Source of the DNA: DASUFH01 sp036274645
Lineage (GTDB): Bacteria > Acidobacteriota > Terriglobia > 20CM-2-55-15
Assembly (NCBI GenBank): GCA_036274645.1
Contig: DASUFH010000320.1
Location: 1-15,272, forward strand
Direction of reading: 5' to 3'
DNA length: 15,272 nucleotides
This document shows positions 6,364-13,450 of the stretch, piece by piece. Position 1 is the stretch's first letter, and each line of letters opens with the position of its first letter. The notes under the pieces were generated by a model. It did not search any database and was not told the origin of the DNA. It was given only the letters and a program-made list of their open reading frames with translations. Made by a program: the position numbers and the translations under genes.

Positions 6364-8163
6364 ATGAAACAAAGGACTCTGCTTATTCTGGTCATGTTGG
6401 TCGTGGCGCTGGCAATCGTGGCCGAGGCGTGCGGGCCCAACATCATCTTCCGCGCATATCTGGACAAAGCCCTGTGGCGACCGTCGCCGATGGGGGCTTA
6501 CGCGCTTGCCGCGGGACTTCCGGAGGAGAAGACCACATTCGTTCCTTATGCGGGAATTGCGCCCGCGGGTGGAAGTCTGTCCCTGCAGCGGCTGCGGGAC
6601 GCCTACCGGGATCTGTTTCCCGACCAGCCGGGACCGTATAACCCGGCGCCGCTGAGCTGGCCGGAACCCACGATCGCCCGTCTGCGGGAACTGGCCGCCG
6701 CCGCGTCTGCCGCCAACGAAAACGAAGCTCACGAACTCGGACTGCTGCGCTGCAAGATCGAACTGCGCGCCGCGGGTCCGCGAGACAACGGGGCGCTCAA
6801 CGGCGCGGCCCGGTGCTTTGAATCGTACCTGGCCGATACCCGCCCCCCGGCGCTGGCGAGCGAGGCGCAGGGGTGGCTGGCCCGCACAGACTTTCTGCGC
6901 GGCCGGCAGGCGAAGGCGGCCAAGTTTTACATGGCGGAGTTGTCCGTGGCGGATTCCAATATCCGGCGAGAGCGGCTGCTCCAATCGTTGAACATGATTT
7001 CGCCCACCCGCGAGGAACTGGAAGAGTATTTCGACACGCCGGCGCACGCGCTGTTTGCGGCGGACCGCATCACCAGCTTTCAGCGGTTCGCGCCGCTGGC
7101 GGCGCCGTTGATCGAAGGACTGGAGCGCCACAGCGATCTTTTCAGCCGCGGCGCCGAATCGAGCGCGCTCGCGGTTGCCCTGATGCGCGCCTCCACGCGG
7201 ATGGGAGCGCCGGAAGCCACTCTCCGCTTTGCGGACCGCGTGCCTCCCGGGGATCCGGCCCGGGAATCCGCGGAATACAACTGGCTCACCGGCGCCGCGC
7301 GGTACCAGTTGAAGGACTATGCCGGAGCCGAAACCGCGCTCATGAACGTGATGAAGGCGGCCGATGCGGCATACAGTCAACAGCAATCCGCCGCGGCGGG
7401 ACTGGTGGGAGTCTATGCCGCGCTGAAACGACCGGTGGATCAACTGTGGGCGGCCTTCCGCGCCGACGGCGACTTCGACGCCGCCTATCTGCTGGATGTC
7501 CAACTGACGGACGCCGAGCTTGAAGAGTATCTGAAGCGTTACGAGAACACGCCGGACATTCAATTTCGCCAGTATCCGCTGAAGCACTCCGCGATCGACG
7601 CCACACGATATGCCCTGGCCGTCCGCTATGCGCGCCGCGAACGCTACGGCGAAGCGGCGGAAATTTTTGCCCGGCTGCAGTCGCCCCGCGCAGAGCAGAT
7701 GCGGAAGGCGGCAATGCTTTTTGCCGAGACACGAGTCTCCGGGGCGTTTCCGGATCGCCAGCTTGAAGCGCTGTACAACTACGCGGTGTTTCTCTCCGAC
7801 AATGAGGACAAAATCTTCTTCAACGACGCGCTATGGAATGGGTTTCAGACCTGGGCGTTCATCTCGCGTGATCCCGACACCGATCAACCCGATGGGCCCG
7901 CCGGGTGGCGCGCAGCGCTCTCGCCCGAAGAAGTGGCGCGCTACCGGAGCCTGGAACGGCAGCTGCGCGACGATCAGGAGGAATACTGGCGGGCGTACAA
8001 GCTCCTCAATCAGAGCGTTGAAAAGGCCGGTCCAACACCTCTCGGCAGAAGAGCCGCCGAGCGGGCCATCTTCTGCCTGAGACGAATCCGCACGGACCGC
8101 TTCGGACGCGCGCAGGAAATCGCGTCGGAAACCGCGCGGCTATCCCGCTGGCTCGGAAACTGA
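6364..8163 (+). CDS. Exported helical-repeat (TPR-like) protein
   Basis: A 599-residue protein begins with a signal peptide (MKQRTLLILVMLVVALAIVA, then EACGPN). Cys23 could be a lipid-modified residue, but AEAC is a poor lipobox, so ordinary cleavage after AEA is as likely. The mature part is almost entirely helical, rich in Ala, Arg, Leu and Glu, with repeated TPR-like pairs such as YNWLTGAARYQLKDYAGAETALM (about 302-324) and ALAVRYARRERYGEAAEIFARL (about 417-438). Such proteins usually act as scaffolds in the periplasm or at the outer membrane. No enzyme motif is visible, and the partner is unknown. The ATG has GGAAG eight bases upstream. It is a single-gene unit that converges on the metal permease gene. 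Confidence 0.8.
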   Translation: MKQRTLLILVMLVVALAIVAEACGPNIIFRAYLDKALWRPSPMGAYALAAGLPEEKTTFVPYAGIAPAGGSLSLQRLRDAYRDLFPDQPGPYNPAPLSWPEPTIARLRELAAAASAANENEAHELGLLRCKIELRAAGPRDNGALNGAARCFESYLADTRPPALASEAQGWLARTDFLRGRQAKAAKFYMAELSVADSNIRRERLLQSLNMISPTREELEEYFDTPAHALFAADRITSFQRFAPLAAPLIEGLERHSDLFSRGAESSALAVALMRASTRMGAPEATLRFADRVPPGDPARESAEYNWLTGAARYQLKDYAGAETALMNVMKAADAAYSQQQSAAAGLVGVYAALKRPVDQLWAAFRADGDFDAAYLLDVQLTDAELEEYLKRYENTPDIQFRQYPLKHSAIDATRYALAVRYARRERYGEAAEIFARLQSPRAEQMRKAAMLFAETRVSGAFPDRQLEALYNYAVFLSDNEDKIFFNDALWNGFQTWAFISRDPDTDQPDGPAGWRAALSPEEVARYRSLERQLRDDQEEYWRAYKLLNQSVEKAGPTPLGRRAAERAIFCLRRIRTDRFGRAQEIASETARLSRWLGN

Positions 8164-8169
8164 AGGGAC

Positions 8170-8260
8170 GGGGAATTGGGGACAGAGAGCAATTTCGCGA
8201 GCGAATGACTCCGGGTGGTATTGTCCCATCGCGAAATTGCTCTCTGTCCCCAATTTCCCC
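8170..8260. repeat. Long inverted repeat between convergent genes
   Basis: A 29-base arm (8170-8198, GGGGAATTGGGGACAGAGAG then CAATTTCGC) pairs with a 30-base arm (8231-8260) with only one extra base, around a 32-base loop. It starts seven bases after the stop of the plus-strand gene, and its last base is the first base (on the plus strand) of the permease stop codon. It may terminate transcription from both sides. The GGGGACAGAGAG-type palindrome resembles REP-like elements mobilised by RAYT transposases, but no such transposase is present here. Confidence 0.85.
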
Positions 8261-9129
8261 TACGCTTTGCCCACCGCCGACACAGACGCTCTGGCTGTCC
8301 GGCCCGCAATCAGGGGGCGGAGCGCGGCCAGGACCACCAGCGTCAGTCCGAACGTGCACACGATCGCAGGACCGGTCGGCAGGTCCAGTTTGAACGACAG
8401 GAACACGCCGAGAGCGGAAACCACCGCGCCCATGGCCCATCCGATGGCCAGTCGCCGGCCGACGGTTTCGGCGTAAAGCATCGCTCCGACCGACGGCACG
8501 ATCAGATAACAGAACACGAGCAGGACCCCGGCGATCGACACCGACGACGTCACGACGAACCCGAACGACGCGTAAAAAAGGAAATCCCACAACTTGACCG
8601 GAATCCCATCGGCCTCGGCCTTTTTCGAATCCATCGAGATCGCCAGAAACTTGCGTCGGAAAACGTAATGGAACAGGCCGATGACGCCATAAAGCAGCGC
8701 GGTGTTGCGGACCTCGGGCCATGAAACCGTGAGGATGTTCCCAACGAGCATGTCCTTCAGATGTTCGCTCTCGGAAGTCGCCTGGCTCATCAGCAGGATG
8801 GCGGCCCCGCTGGCGACCGCGTAGCTGATACCGATGATCGCCTCCTGAGGAATGCGGGCGCGCCGGCTGCGAATGGTGGAAAAGACCAGGGCGCCGAGAA
8901 ACGTGAACCCCAGGCTGATCCAGTACACGCCGGGGGAGTGCGGATCGCCGCCGGTGAATGGCAGGAACAACGCGACGGTCGCGCCCAGCGCCGCAATCTG
9001 CGCCAGCGACAGGTCCACGAAGATCACGCCCCGCTCCACCACGTGGATGCCGAGATAGGCGTGGATTCCCGCCAGAATCAGACTGGCTGCGAACGGCAGA
9101 AGAAGAAACTGCAACATTGACGCGTCCAT
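8260..9129 (-). CDS. Metal ABC transporter permease (ZnuB-like, ABC-3 family)
   Basis: This is the membrane channel of a zinc/manganese/iron-type ABC importer. The 289 residues form about eight hydrophobic helices. Family segments include GIHVVERGVIFVDLSLAQIAALGATVA (27-53), where the usual H...S..G of the family is HVVERGVIFVDLSLAQ, and SIAGVLLVFCYLIVPSVGAML (about 199-219). GGAG precedes the ATG, which lies nine bases after the stop of the substrate-binding protein gene. No ABC ATPase gene lies next to it; the following sequence is a hairpin and a convergent gene. Metal specificity cannot be read from the sequence; zinc is the most likely guess. Confidence 0.92.
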   Translation of the reverse strand: MDASMLQFLLLPFAASLILAGIHAYLGIHVVERGVIFVDLSLAQIAALGATVALFLPFTGGDPHSPGVYWISLGFTFLGALVFSTIRSRRARIPQEAIIGISYAVASGAAILLMSQATSESEHLKDMLVGNILTVSWPEVRNTALLYGVIGLFHYVFRRKFLAISMDSKKAEADGIPVKLWDFLFYASFGFVVTSSVSIAGVLLVFCYLIVPSVGAMLYAETVGRRLAIGWAMGAVVSALGVFLSFKLDLPTGPAIVCTFGLTLVVLAALRPLIAGRTARASVSAVGKA

Positions 9130-9138
9130 GATTTCTCC

Positions 9139-10104
9139 TTATTTCGCTCCGGTCTTCCGGATCGCGTTAACGAGCAGGTTGATGTCGTAGTCGAACAGGC
9201 CGATGTAGTCGGACGCTTCGCACTTCGCGCTGCCCGAACACTTCACGCCCCCAACCGACGGCGGCATGACGACAACCGCGCCGCCGGTATCCGTCGCGAT
9301 CTTGTTCGGCGTCTTCAGATCGAAGTACGGCTCGACCAGAACGATCTTCACGCCGTCTTTCTTCATCTGGTTGATGAGATCGAGCGTGTGCTGCGGCGAG
9401 GGAGGAACGCCCGGCTTGGGCTCGACAAAGCCGACAACGTTCAGGCCGAAGCGATCCGCAAAATTCGAGAAGGACCGATGGTAGGTGACCACCTTGACGC
9501 CCCTGTAGGGCGCCAGCAGCGCGTCCCAGCGTTTCTGGGCCTCGGTGACCCGCGCGGCGAAGTCCTTCGCGCGTTGCTCGAAGTAGGCGCGATCGGCGCT
9601 CCGCAGCGCCGAAAACTTCGCCGCGATTTCCTGAGCGATGATCTTGCCGTTATCCGGATCGAGCCAGTAATGCGGGTTTCCCGATGGATGGACATCGCCC
9701 TCCGCCCGCGTGACGTTGCCCTGCGGAATATCGAGAATACGCGCCTTGAGCGACGCGTCCAGATAACCGGTAGCGCCGGACTGGACCCGGGCGTTCCGGC
9801 TTTGCGAAACGAGCGGCGGAAGCCAGCCGATCTCGAGTTCGCGGCCGACGACAATCAGGACGTCCGCTTTCTGCAGCTTGACGATGAAGCTCGGCTTGGC
9901 TTCAACAAAATGCGGATCCTGATATCCCCTGGCGATGGAATCGACCTCCACCCGGTCTCCACCGACTTCGCGCGCGATGGCCGCCAGATCTTCCGTCGCC
10001 GCGACGACATTGAGCTTGCCCTGCGCGGCGCCGGGGCGCGGCATGACAAAACACGCCGCCAGAAACACGATCGAACCGATGAACAGACGTCTGGTAACGT
10101 TCAT
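9139..10104 (-). CDS. Metal ABC transporter substrate-binding protein (ZnuA-like)
   Basis: This is a periplasmic metal-binding protein of the cluster A-I (ZnuA/TroA) family that delivers metal to the permease encoded nine bases downstream. I start it at the ATG at 10104 because GGGGAGG lies five bases upstream; an in-frame ATG at 10128 would put that site inside the gene. The 321 residues open with a signal peptide. LAAC (15-18) fits a lipobox, while GAAQG (26-29) offers an ordinary cleavage site. Likely metal ligands are His65 (DPHF), His145 (NPHYWLDP) and His209 (TYHRSF); the fourth is uncertain, because the C-terminal part has PPSVGG and YIGLFDYDIN. Cys289 and Cys295 could form a disulfide. 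Confidence 0.93.
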   Translation of the reverse strand: MNVTRRLFIGSIVFLAACFVMPRPGAAQGKLNVVAATEDLAAIAREVGGDRVEVDSIARGYQDPHFVEAKPSFIVKLQKADVLIVVGRELEIGWLPPLVSQSRNARVQSGATGYLDASLKARILDIPQGNVTRAEGDVHPSGNPHYWLDPDNGKIIAQEIAAKFSALRSADRAYFEQRAKDFAARVTEAQKRWDALLAPYRGVKVVTYHRSFSNFADRFGLNVVGFVEPKPGVPPSPQHTLDLINQMKKDGVKIVLVEPYFDLKTPNKIATDTGGAVVVMPPSVGGVKCSGSAKCEASDYIGLFDYDINLLVNAIRKTGAK

Positions 10105-10124
10105 AAGAACCTCCCCGATAAATC

Positions 10125-11228
10125 TCAATAGAACGGATGCGCGCCGTGCGCGCCGATTAGAAACTGGAGCTGCAATAACACCTCATTCGCCACCGATCCC
10201 ACGCCGTAGTTCGTGCGCCGGTACTGGCCGCGCAATTGAGAGAATTCGCTGGGCCGATACGTCACCAGCGCCGAACCGCCCTTATCTCGAAGGGACGCGT
10301 CCGTGGCGGTGGCGGAATCGTCGTAGCGTCCGCCCAGAACCCAGCGGCGGGCAAACTGGTATTCGCCGGAAACGAAGAAGCCCGACGCCTGCTGCGGCCC
10401 GTCAAACTGCTGGCGCCGGCTCCAGACGATTTCGCCGCGAGCGGCAAAGCTGCGATAGATCGAGCGCGACAGCGGGCGCCATTTGACCGAAAAGTCCGTC
10501 CCCAGCAGAAGCGTGTGAAACCGTCCGACATCGACGTCAGCGATGTATCCGGCGTCGTTATGACCATGTCCCACGGAAAAGCCCACGTCGACGTTCGTGC
10601 TTTCACTCAGGTCGCCGTAGCCGCGCAGGTGTCCGACATACGCGAGATCGCGAGGCTGGCTGGATCGGAACACGTCGCCGGCGTCGCCGCGATAAACCTG
10701 AGCCGTGGCTTCGAGAAACGCGCCACCCACCGAAATGAACCGTGGAGCGATCGAGAAACCCGCGTCACTGATGCCCTCGTCGCCGCCGACCAGGTTTTGC
10801 GTCACGAGAGGGCGATCCACCCAGGGCAGGACGTGAGTGTGAAGCGTGTTCACTTTTCCGAACGCTGCCCGCATTTTTCCGACCCGGCCCAACACGCCAC
10901 CCGGCAGCGCGGGAAAGGTGATGTAACCCTCCTCGAGTTCGACGCCTTCCTGGCCAAACGCGAGAAAGAAGTCACCGCGCGTATAGGGATCGACGACAGC
11001 CTGCAGCGAAACCTCCGACTCCCGCATTTCCATGGCCGGTGAAGGATTCACCGGGTTACTTCCCCCCACACCGACAAAGTTACCGATGGCCGAAATATCG
11101 GGATTGAACACCTTGCCTGCAACGACCTCACCGCCGGTCTGCGCCGGCGCATTCTGGGCCCAAAGGGAAGACGTTCCCCAGGCCATGACGCACACACCAA
11201 CAACCGAAAACACTCGGACAACTCGCAT
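10125..11228 (-). CDS. Outer-membrane beta-barrel protein in metal-uptake operon
   Basis: The protein (367 residues from the ATG at 11228, 371 from the ATG at 11240) has a signal peptide ending near SLWAQ. Alternating aromatic and polar strands with short turns follow, and it ends in an aromatic residue (HPFY), as is usual for Gram-negative outer-membrane barrels. There is no plug domain or TonB box that I can see. The mature N-terminus FNPDISAIGNFVGVGG resembles outer-membrane proteins found beside zinc importers. I prefer the 11228 start because GAGGG lies five bases upstream. It precedes the metal-binding protein gene by 20 bases, so it probably passes the same metal across the outer membrane; that role is inference. 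Confidence 0.85.
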   Translation of the reverse strand: MRVVRVFSVVGVCVMAWGTSSLWAQNAPAQTGGEVVAGKVFNPDISAIGNFVGVGGSNPVNPSPAMEMRESEVSLQAVVDPYTRGDFFLAFGQEGVELEEGYITFPALPGGVLGRVGKMRAAFGKVNTLHTHVLPWVDRPLVTQNLVGGDEGISDAGFSIAPRFISVGGAFLEATAQVYRGDAGDVFRSSQPRDLAYVGHLRGYGDLSESTNVDVGFSVGHGHNDAGYIADVDVGRFHTLLLGTDFSVKWRPLSRSIYRSFAARGEIVWSRRQQFDGPQQASGFFVSGEYQFARRWVLGGRYDDSATATDASLRDKGGSALVTYRPSEFSQLRGQYRRTNYGVGSVANEVLLQLQFLIGAHGAHPFY

Positions 11229-11330
11229 AAGCGCCCTCATTCCGGTCAGGCCGCAAAGACAACGGCCCGCCGCAAAACTGGTTGCGATACCAATGACGGA
11301 AAATGATCGATCAGTGAAAAATGAGGCTTG

Positions 11331-11582
11331 CTAAGCGAGCGGAGGAGCGCGCAGAAGCGTGAAAACCACGCCCAGGCGGGATATCGGCTGGGGATCGGCC
11401 GTGAGACTCAACGCGCCGAACTCGACGAGCGCGGCCAGGACTGGCGCCCTGGCGGCTTCGATCAGGACGGGAGCGTGCAGACATCCGGGACACGACGCCG
11501 TTTGCTGGTGCTCGTGATAATCGCCAGCAGCCAGCGACAGCCCCAGGAAGAGAATGACGGCGACAAACAGGATCTTTTTCAC
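11331..11582 (-). CDS. Small exported His/Cys protein upstream of metal operon
   Basis: An 83-residue protein begins with a hydrophobic leader (VKKILFVAVILFLGLSLAAG), followed at once by DYHEHQQTASCPGCLH, a cluster of three His and two Cys (CPGC) that could bind a metal ion. The C-terminus is LRAPPLA; an RAPP/RGPP ending is common in small secreted proteins of this type, including DUF2946-like ones. I choose GTG at 11582 because a good promoter lies at 11601-11630 and would start transcription about 11 bases upstream. A longer frame to 11630 would begin inside the promoter. It lies about 100 bases before the barrel-protein gene on the same strand. Confidence 0.6.
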   Translation of the reverse strand: MKKILFVAVILFLGLSLAAGDYHEHQQTASCPGCLHAPVLIEAARAPVLAALVEFGALSLTADPQPISRLGVVFTLLRAPPLA

Positions 11583-11600
11583 GGATGCGTACGCGGGGCC

Positions 11601-11630
11601 ACTATACCCGATTTGCCGGGTTCGAGCCAA
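11601..11630 (-). promoter_or_regulatory. Candidate sigma-70 promoter of the metal-uptake cassette
   Basis: On the minus strand, TTGGCT (11625-11630) and TATAGT (11601-11606) are 18 bases apart and match the -35 and -10 consensus at four and five of six positions. Transcription would start near 11594, giving a very short leader before the GTG at 11582. No clear Zur palindrome overlaps it. Confidence 0.5.
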
Positions 11631-11806
11631 TCACCGCTGGGATTTTTCGACGTAAAGGGACGGCCGACGTTTCGCCCGAACGAGCAGCTTTCCCGATTGC
11701 GATGAAAAGCCCGACGTTCCGGGCCTCACCGCCGCGAATTCGGAGGCGTCCCGGATCTCCGTTCGTGGGACAATGCCCGTTCGACTATCTGTATCGAGGC
11801 GATATC

Positions 11807-13150
11807 GTGAGCAACATACTCCAATCCCTACCGGCCGGCGAACGCGTCGGCATTGCGTTTTCCGGCGGTCTGGACACCAGCGCCGCCATCTACTGGATGC
11901 GGCAGAAGGGCGCCATTCCCTACAGCTACACGGCCAATCTCGGCCAGCCCGACGAAGCCGATTACGACGACATCCCGCGACGGGCCCTCGAATATGGCGC
12001 GGAAAAAGCCCGACTGATCGACTGCCGCGCGCAACTCGTGCGGGAAGGACTGGCGGCGCTGCAGTGTGGGGCGTTTCACATCACGACGGCGGGGACGCCG
12101 TACTTCAACACCACGCCGATCGGACGCGCGGTTACCGGAACGATGCTCGTGGGAGCGATGAAGGAAGACGGCGTCGATATCTGGGGCGACGGCAGCACCT
12201 ACAAGGGCAACGATATCGAACGGTTCTACCGCTACGGCCTGATGGTCAACCCCCACCTGCGCATCTACAAGCCCTGGCTCGATCAGCGCTTCATCGATGA
12301 ACTCGGCGGGCGCAAGGAAATGTCGGAACTGCTCGAGCGCGCCGGACTCCACTACAAAATGAGCAAGGAGAAGGCGTACTCCACCGACTCCAACATCTGG
12401 GGCGCGACGCACGAAGCCAAGGACCTGGAGTTTCTGAAGAACGGCATCAAGATTGTCGACCCCATCATGGGTGTCGCGTTCTGGCGCAGCGACGTTGCGG
12501 TCAAACCGGAAGAAGTTCGCGTCACATTTGAAGAGGGATTGCCGGTCGCGCTCAACGGCAAGACCTTCTCGAGCGAAGTCGACCTCGTGCTCGAAGCGAA
12601 CGCCATCGGCGGACGACACGGCCTGGGCATGTCGGACCAGATCGAGAACCGCATCATCGAAGCCAAGAGCCGCGGAATCTACGAAGCGCCCGCGATGGCG
12701 CTGTTCTTCATCGGCTACGAACGGCTGATCACCGGAATCCACAATGAAGGCACGATCGAACAGTACCGCGATATGGGCCGCCGCCTTGGCCGGCTGCTCT
12801 ACGAGGGCCGCTGGTTCGATCCCCAGTCGGTAATGCTGCGCGAAACCCTGCAGCGCTGGGTGGCCAAGGCCGTCACCGGCGAAGTCACGCTGGAACTCCG
12901 TCGCGGGAACGATTACTCGATCCTCGATACCGAAAGCCCGAACCTCACGTATGCGCCCGAACGGCTCACGATGGAGAAGGGCGAAGGCGCCTTCACGCCA
13001 CAGGACCGCATCGGCCAGTTGACCATGCGGAACCTGGATATTTCCGACAGCCGCGCCAAGCTGTTTGTCTATTCGAAGGTGGGCCTGCTCGGCGCCAAAA
13101 GCTTCGAAGGGCTCCGGCTCCTCGAAGAATCCGACGAAGACGGCGCGTAA
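11807..13150 (+). CDS. argG: Argininosuccinate synthase
   Basis: ArgG joins citrulline and aspartate using ATP, the penultimate step of arginine synthesis, in the cytoplasm. The 447-residue reading starts at GTG 11807 (VSNILQSLPAGERVGIAFSG), which aligns with the E. coli enzyme in start and length; GAGG lies seven bases upstream. The ATP pyrophosphatase loop is SGGLDTS (19-25). Further conserved blocks are YTANLGQPDEADYD, GRAVTGTMLV, WGDGSTYKGNDIERFYRYG, KAYSTDSN and GGRHGLGMSDQIENRIIEAKSRGIYEAP. The open frame extends upstream to 11585, but that part is unlike ArgG. It belongs to the E. coli-type subgroup, distinct from the shorter, about 400-residue form in many other bacteria. No other arginine gene is nearby. 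Confidence 0.98.
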   Translation: MSNILQSLPAGERVGIAFSGGLDTSAAIYWMRQKGAIPYSYTANLGQPDEADYDDIPRRALEYGAEKARLIDCRAQLVREGLAALQCGAFHITTAGTPYFNTTPIGRAVTGTMLVGAMKEDGVDIWGDGSTYKGNDIERFYRYGLMVNPHLRIYKPWLDQRFIDELGGRKEMSELLERAGLHYKMSKEKAYSTDSNIWGATHEAKDLEFLKNGIKIVDPIMGVAFWRSDVAVKPEEVRVTFEEGLPVALNGKTFSSEVDLVLEANAIGGRHGLGMSDQIENRIIEAKSRGIYEAPAMALFFIGYERLITGIHNEGTIEQYRDMGRRLGRLLYEGRWFDPQSVMLRETLQRWVAKAVTGEVTLELRRGNDYSILDTESPNLTYAPERLTMEKGEGAFTPQDRIGQLTMRNLDISDSRAKLFVYSKVGLLGAKSFEGLRLLEESDEDGA

Positions 13151-13191
13151 AAATTTCACAAGGCAAGCGACGGGCCTTGAGACGAATGCGG

Positions 13192-13264
13192 CTTTGCACA
13201 ACGGGAACATTTTCGGTCCCCCTACAAGGCAGGCGGGGACCGAAAATGTTCCCGTTGTGTAAAG
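13192..13264. repeat. 30-bp-arm hairpin after argG
   Basis: The arm 13192-13221 (CTTTGCACAACGGGAACATT then TTCGGTCCCC) pairs with 13235-13264 at 29 of 30 positions; the odd pair is a G-T wobble in RNA. The 13-base loop is CTACAAGGCAGGC. The loop plus flanking GGGG matches the right half of the dispersed GGGCGGTC-type repeats elsewhere in the window. It lies 42 bases past the argG stop and could end transcription, though no T-run follows. Confidence 0.9.
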
Positions 13265-13341
13265 TTGATCAAAGGGGTCAAGCCACATCCTGCGACACTC
13301 CCGCCCGCAGCCGGCGAGATGAACACTTCCTGAAGCAAAAC

Positions 13342-13440
13342 TTATCCGCTCGCTGAACGCTCGCGCGACCACTCTCCCTTTTTGACCTCGTAGTGGAGAT
13401 TGGGTACCCACTGACCGTGTTTGAAAATGCCTTGTTCCAT
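13342..13440 (-). CDS. Possible 32-residue protein downstream of solute-binding gene
   Basis: An ATG at 13440, ten bases after the stop of the solute-binding protein gene, opens a frame of 32 codons ending in TAA at 13342-13344. The translation begins MEQGIFKHGQWVPNLHYEVK and continues KGEWSRERSASG. The first 25 residues look like protein, with well-spaced aromatic residues. The last few come from a low-complexity CGAGCG-rich stretch and may be a replaced end. There is no obvious ribosome-binding site. It could be a genuine small gene, the remnant of a longer one, or chance. Confidence 0.3.
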   Translation of the reverse strand: MEQGIFKHGQWVPNLHYEVKKGEWSRERSASG

Positions 13441-13450
13441 ATACACACGC

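Noticed and set aside
6095..6367. 90-residue plus-strand frame whose stop overlaps the next ATG (ATGA)
   Set aside because: Codon bias is weaker than in neighbouring genes, there is no ribosome-binding site, and the peptide lacks protein-like patterning. The overlap is probably chance.
6280..7587. 435-residue minus-strand frame opposite the exported TPR-like gene
   Set aside because: Arg/Gln/Gly-rich antisense composition typical of shadow frames in GC-rich DNA. The plus frame has a signal peptide and regular helical repeats.
11304..11313. TGATCGATCA palindrome upstream of the barrel-protein gene, considered as a Zur or Fur operator
   Set aside because: Only 10 bases, no extended symmetry, and it does not match a known Zur or Fur box; expected by chance.
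11585..11806. N-terminal extension of the argG frame
   Set aside because: The 74 extra residues are unlike ArgG, overlap the divergent promoter region, and the GTG at 11807 matches the family start with a ribosome-binding site.
13159..13179. CAAGGC...GCCTTG stem just after argG as a terminator
   Set aside because: Six-base stem with a nine-base loop and no T-run; too weak, and a much stronger hairpin follows at 13192.
11828..13411. 527-residue minus-strand frame opposite argG
   Set aside because: It is the antisense of argG and arises from the high GC content; argG itself is unmistakable.
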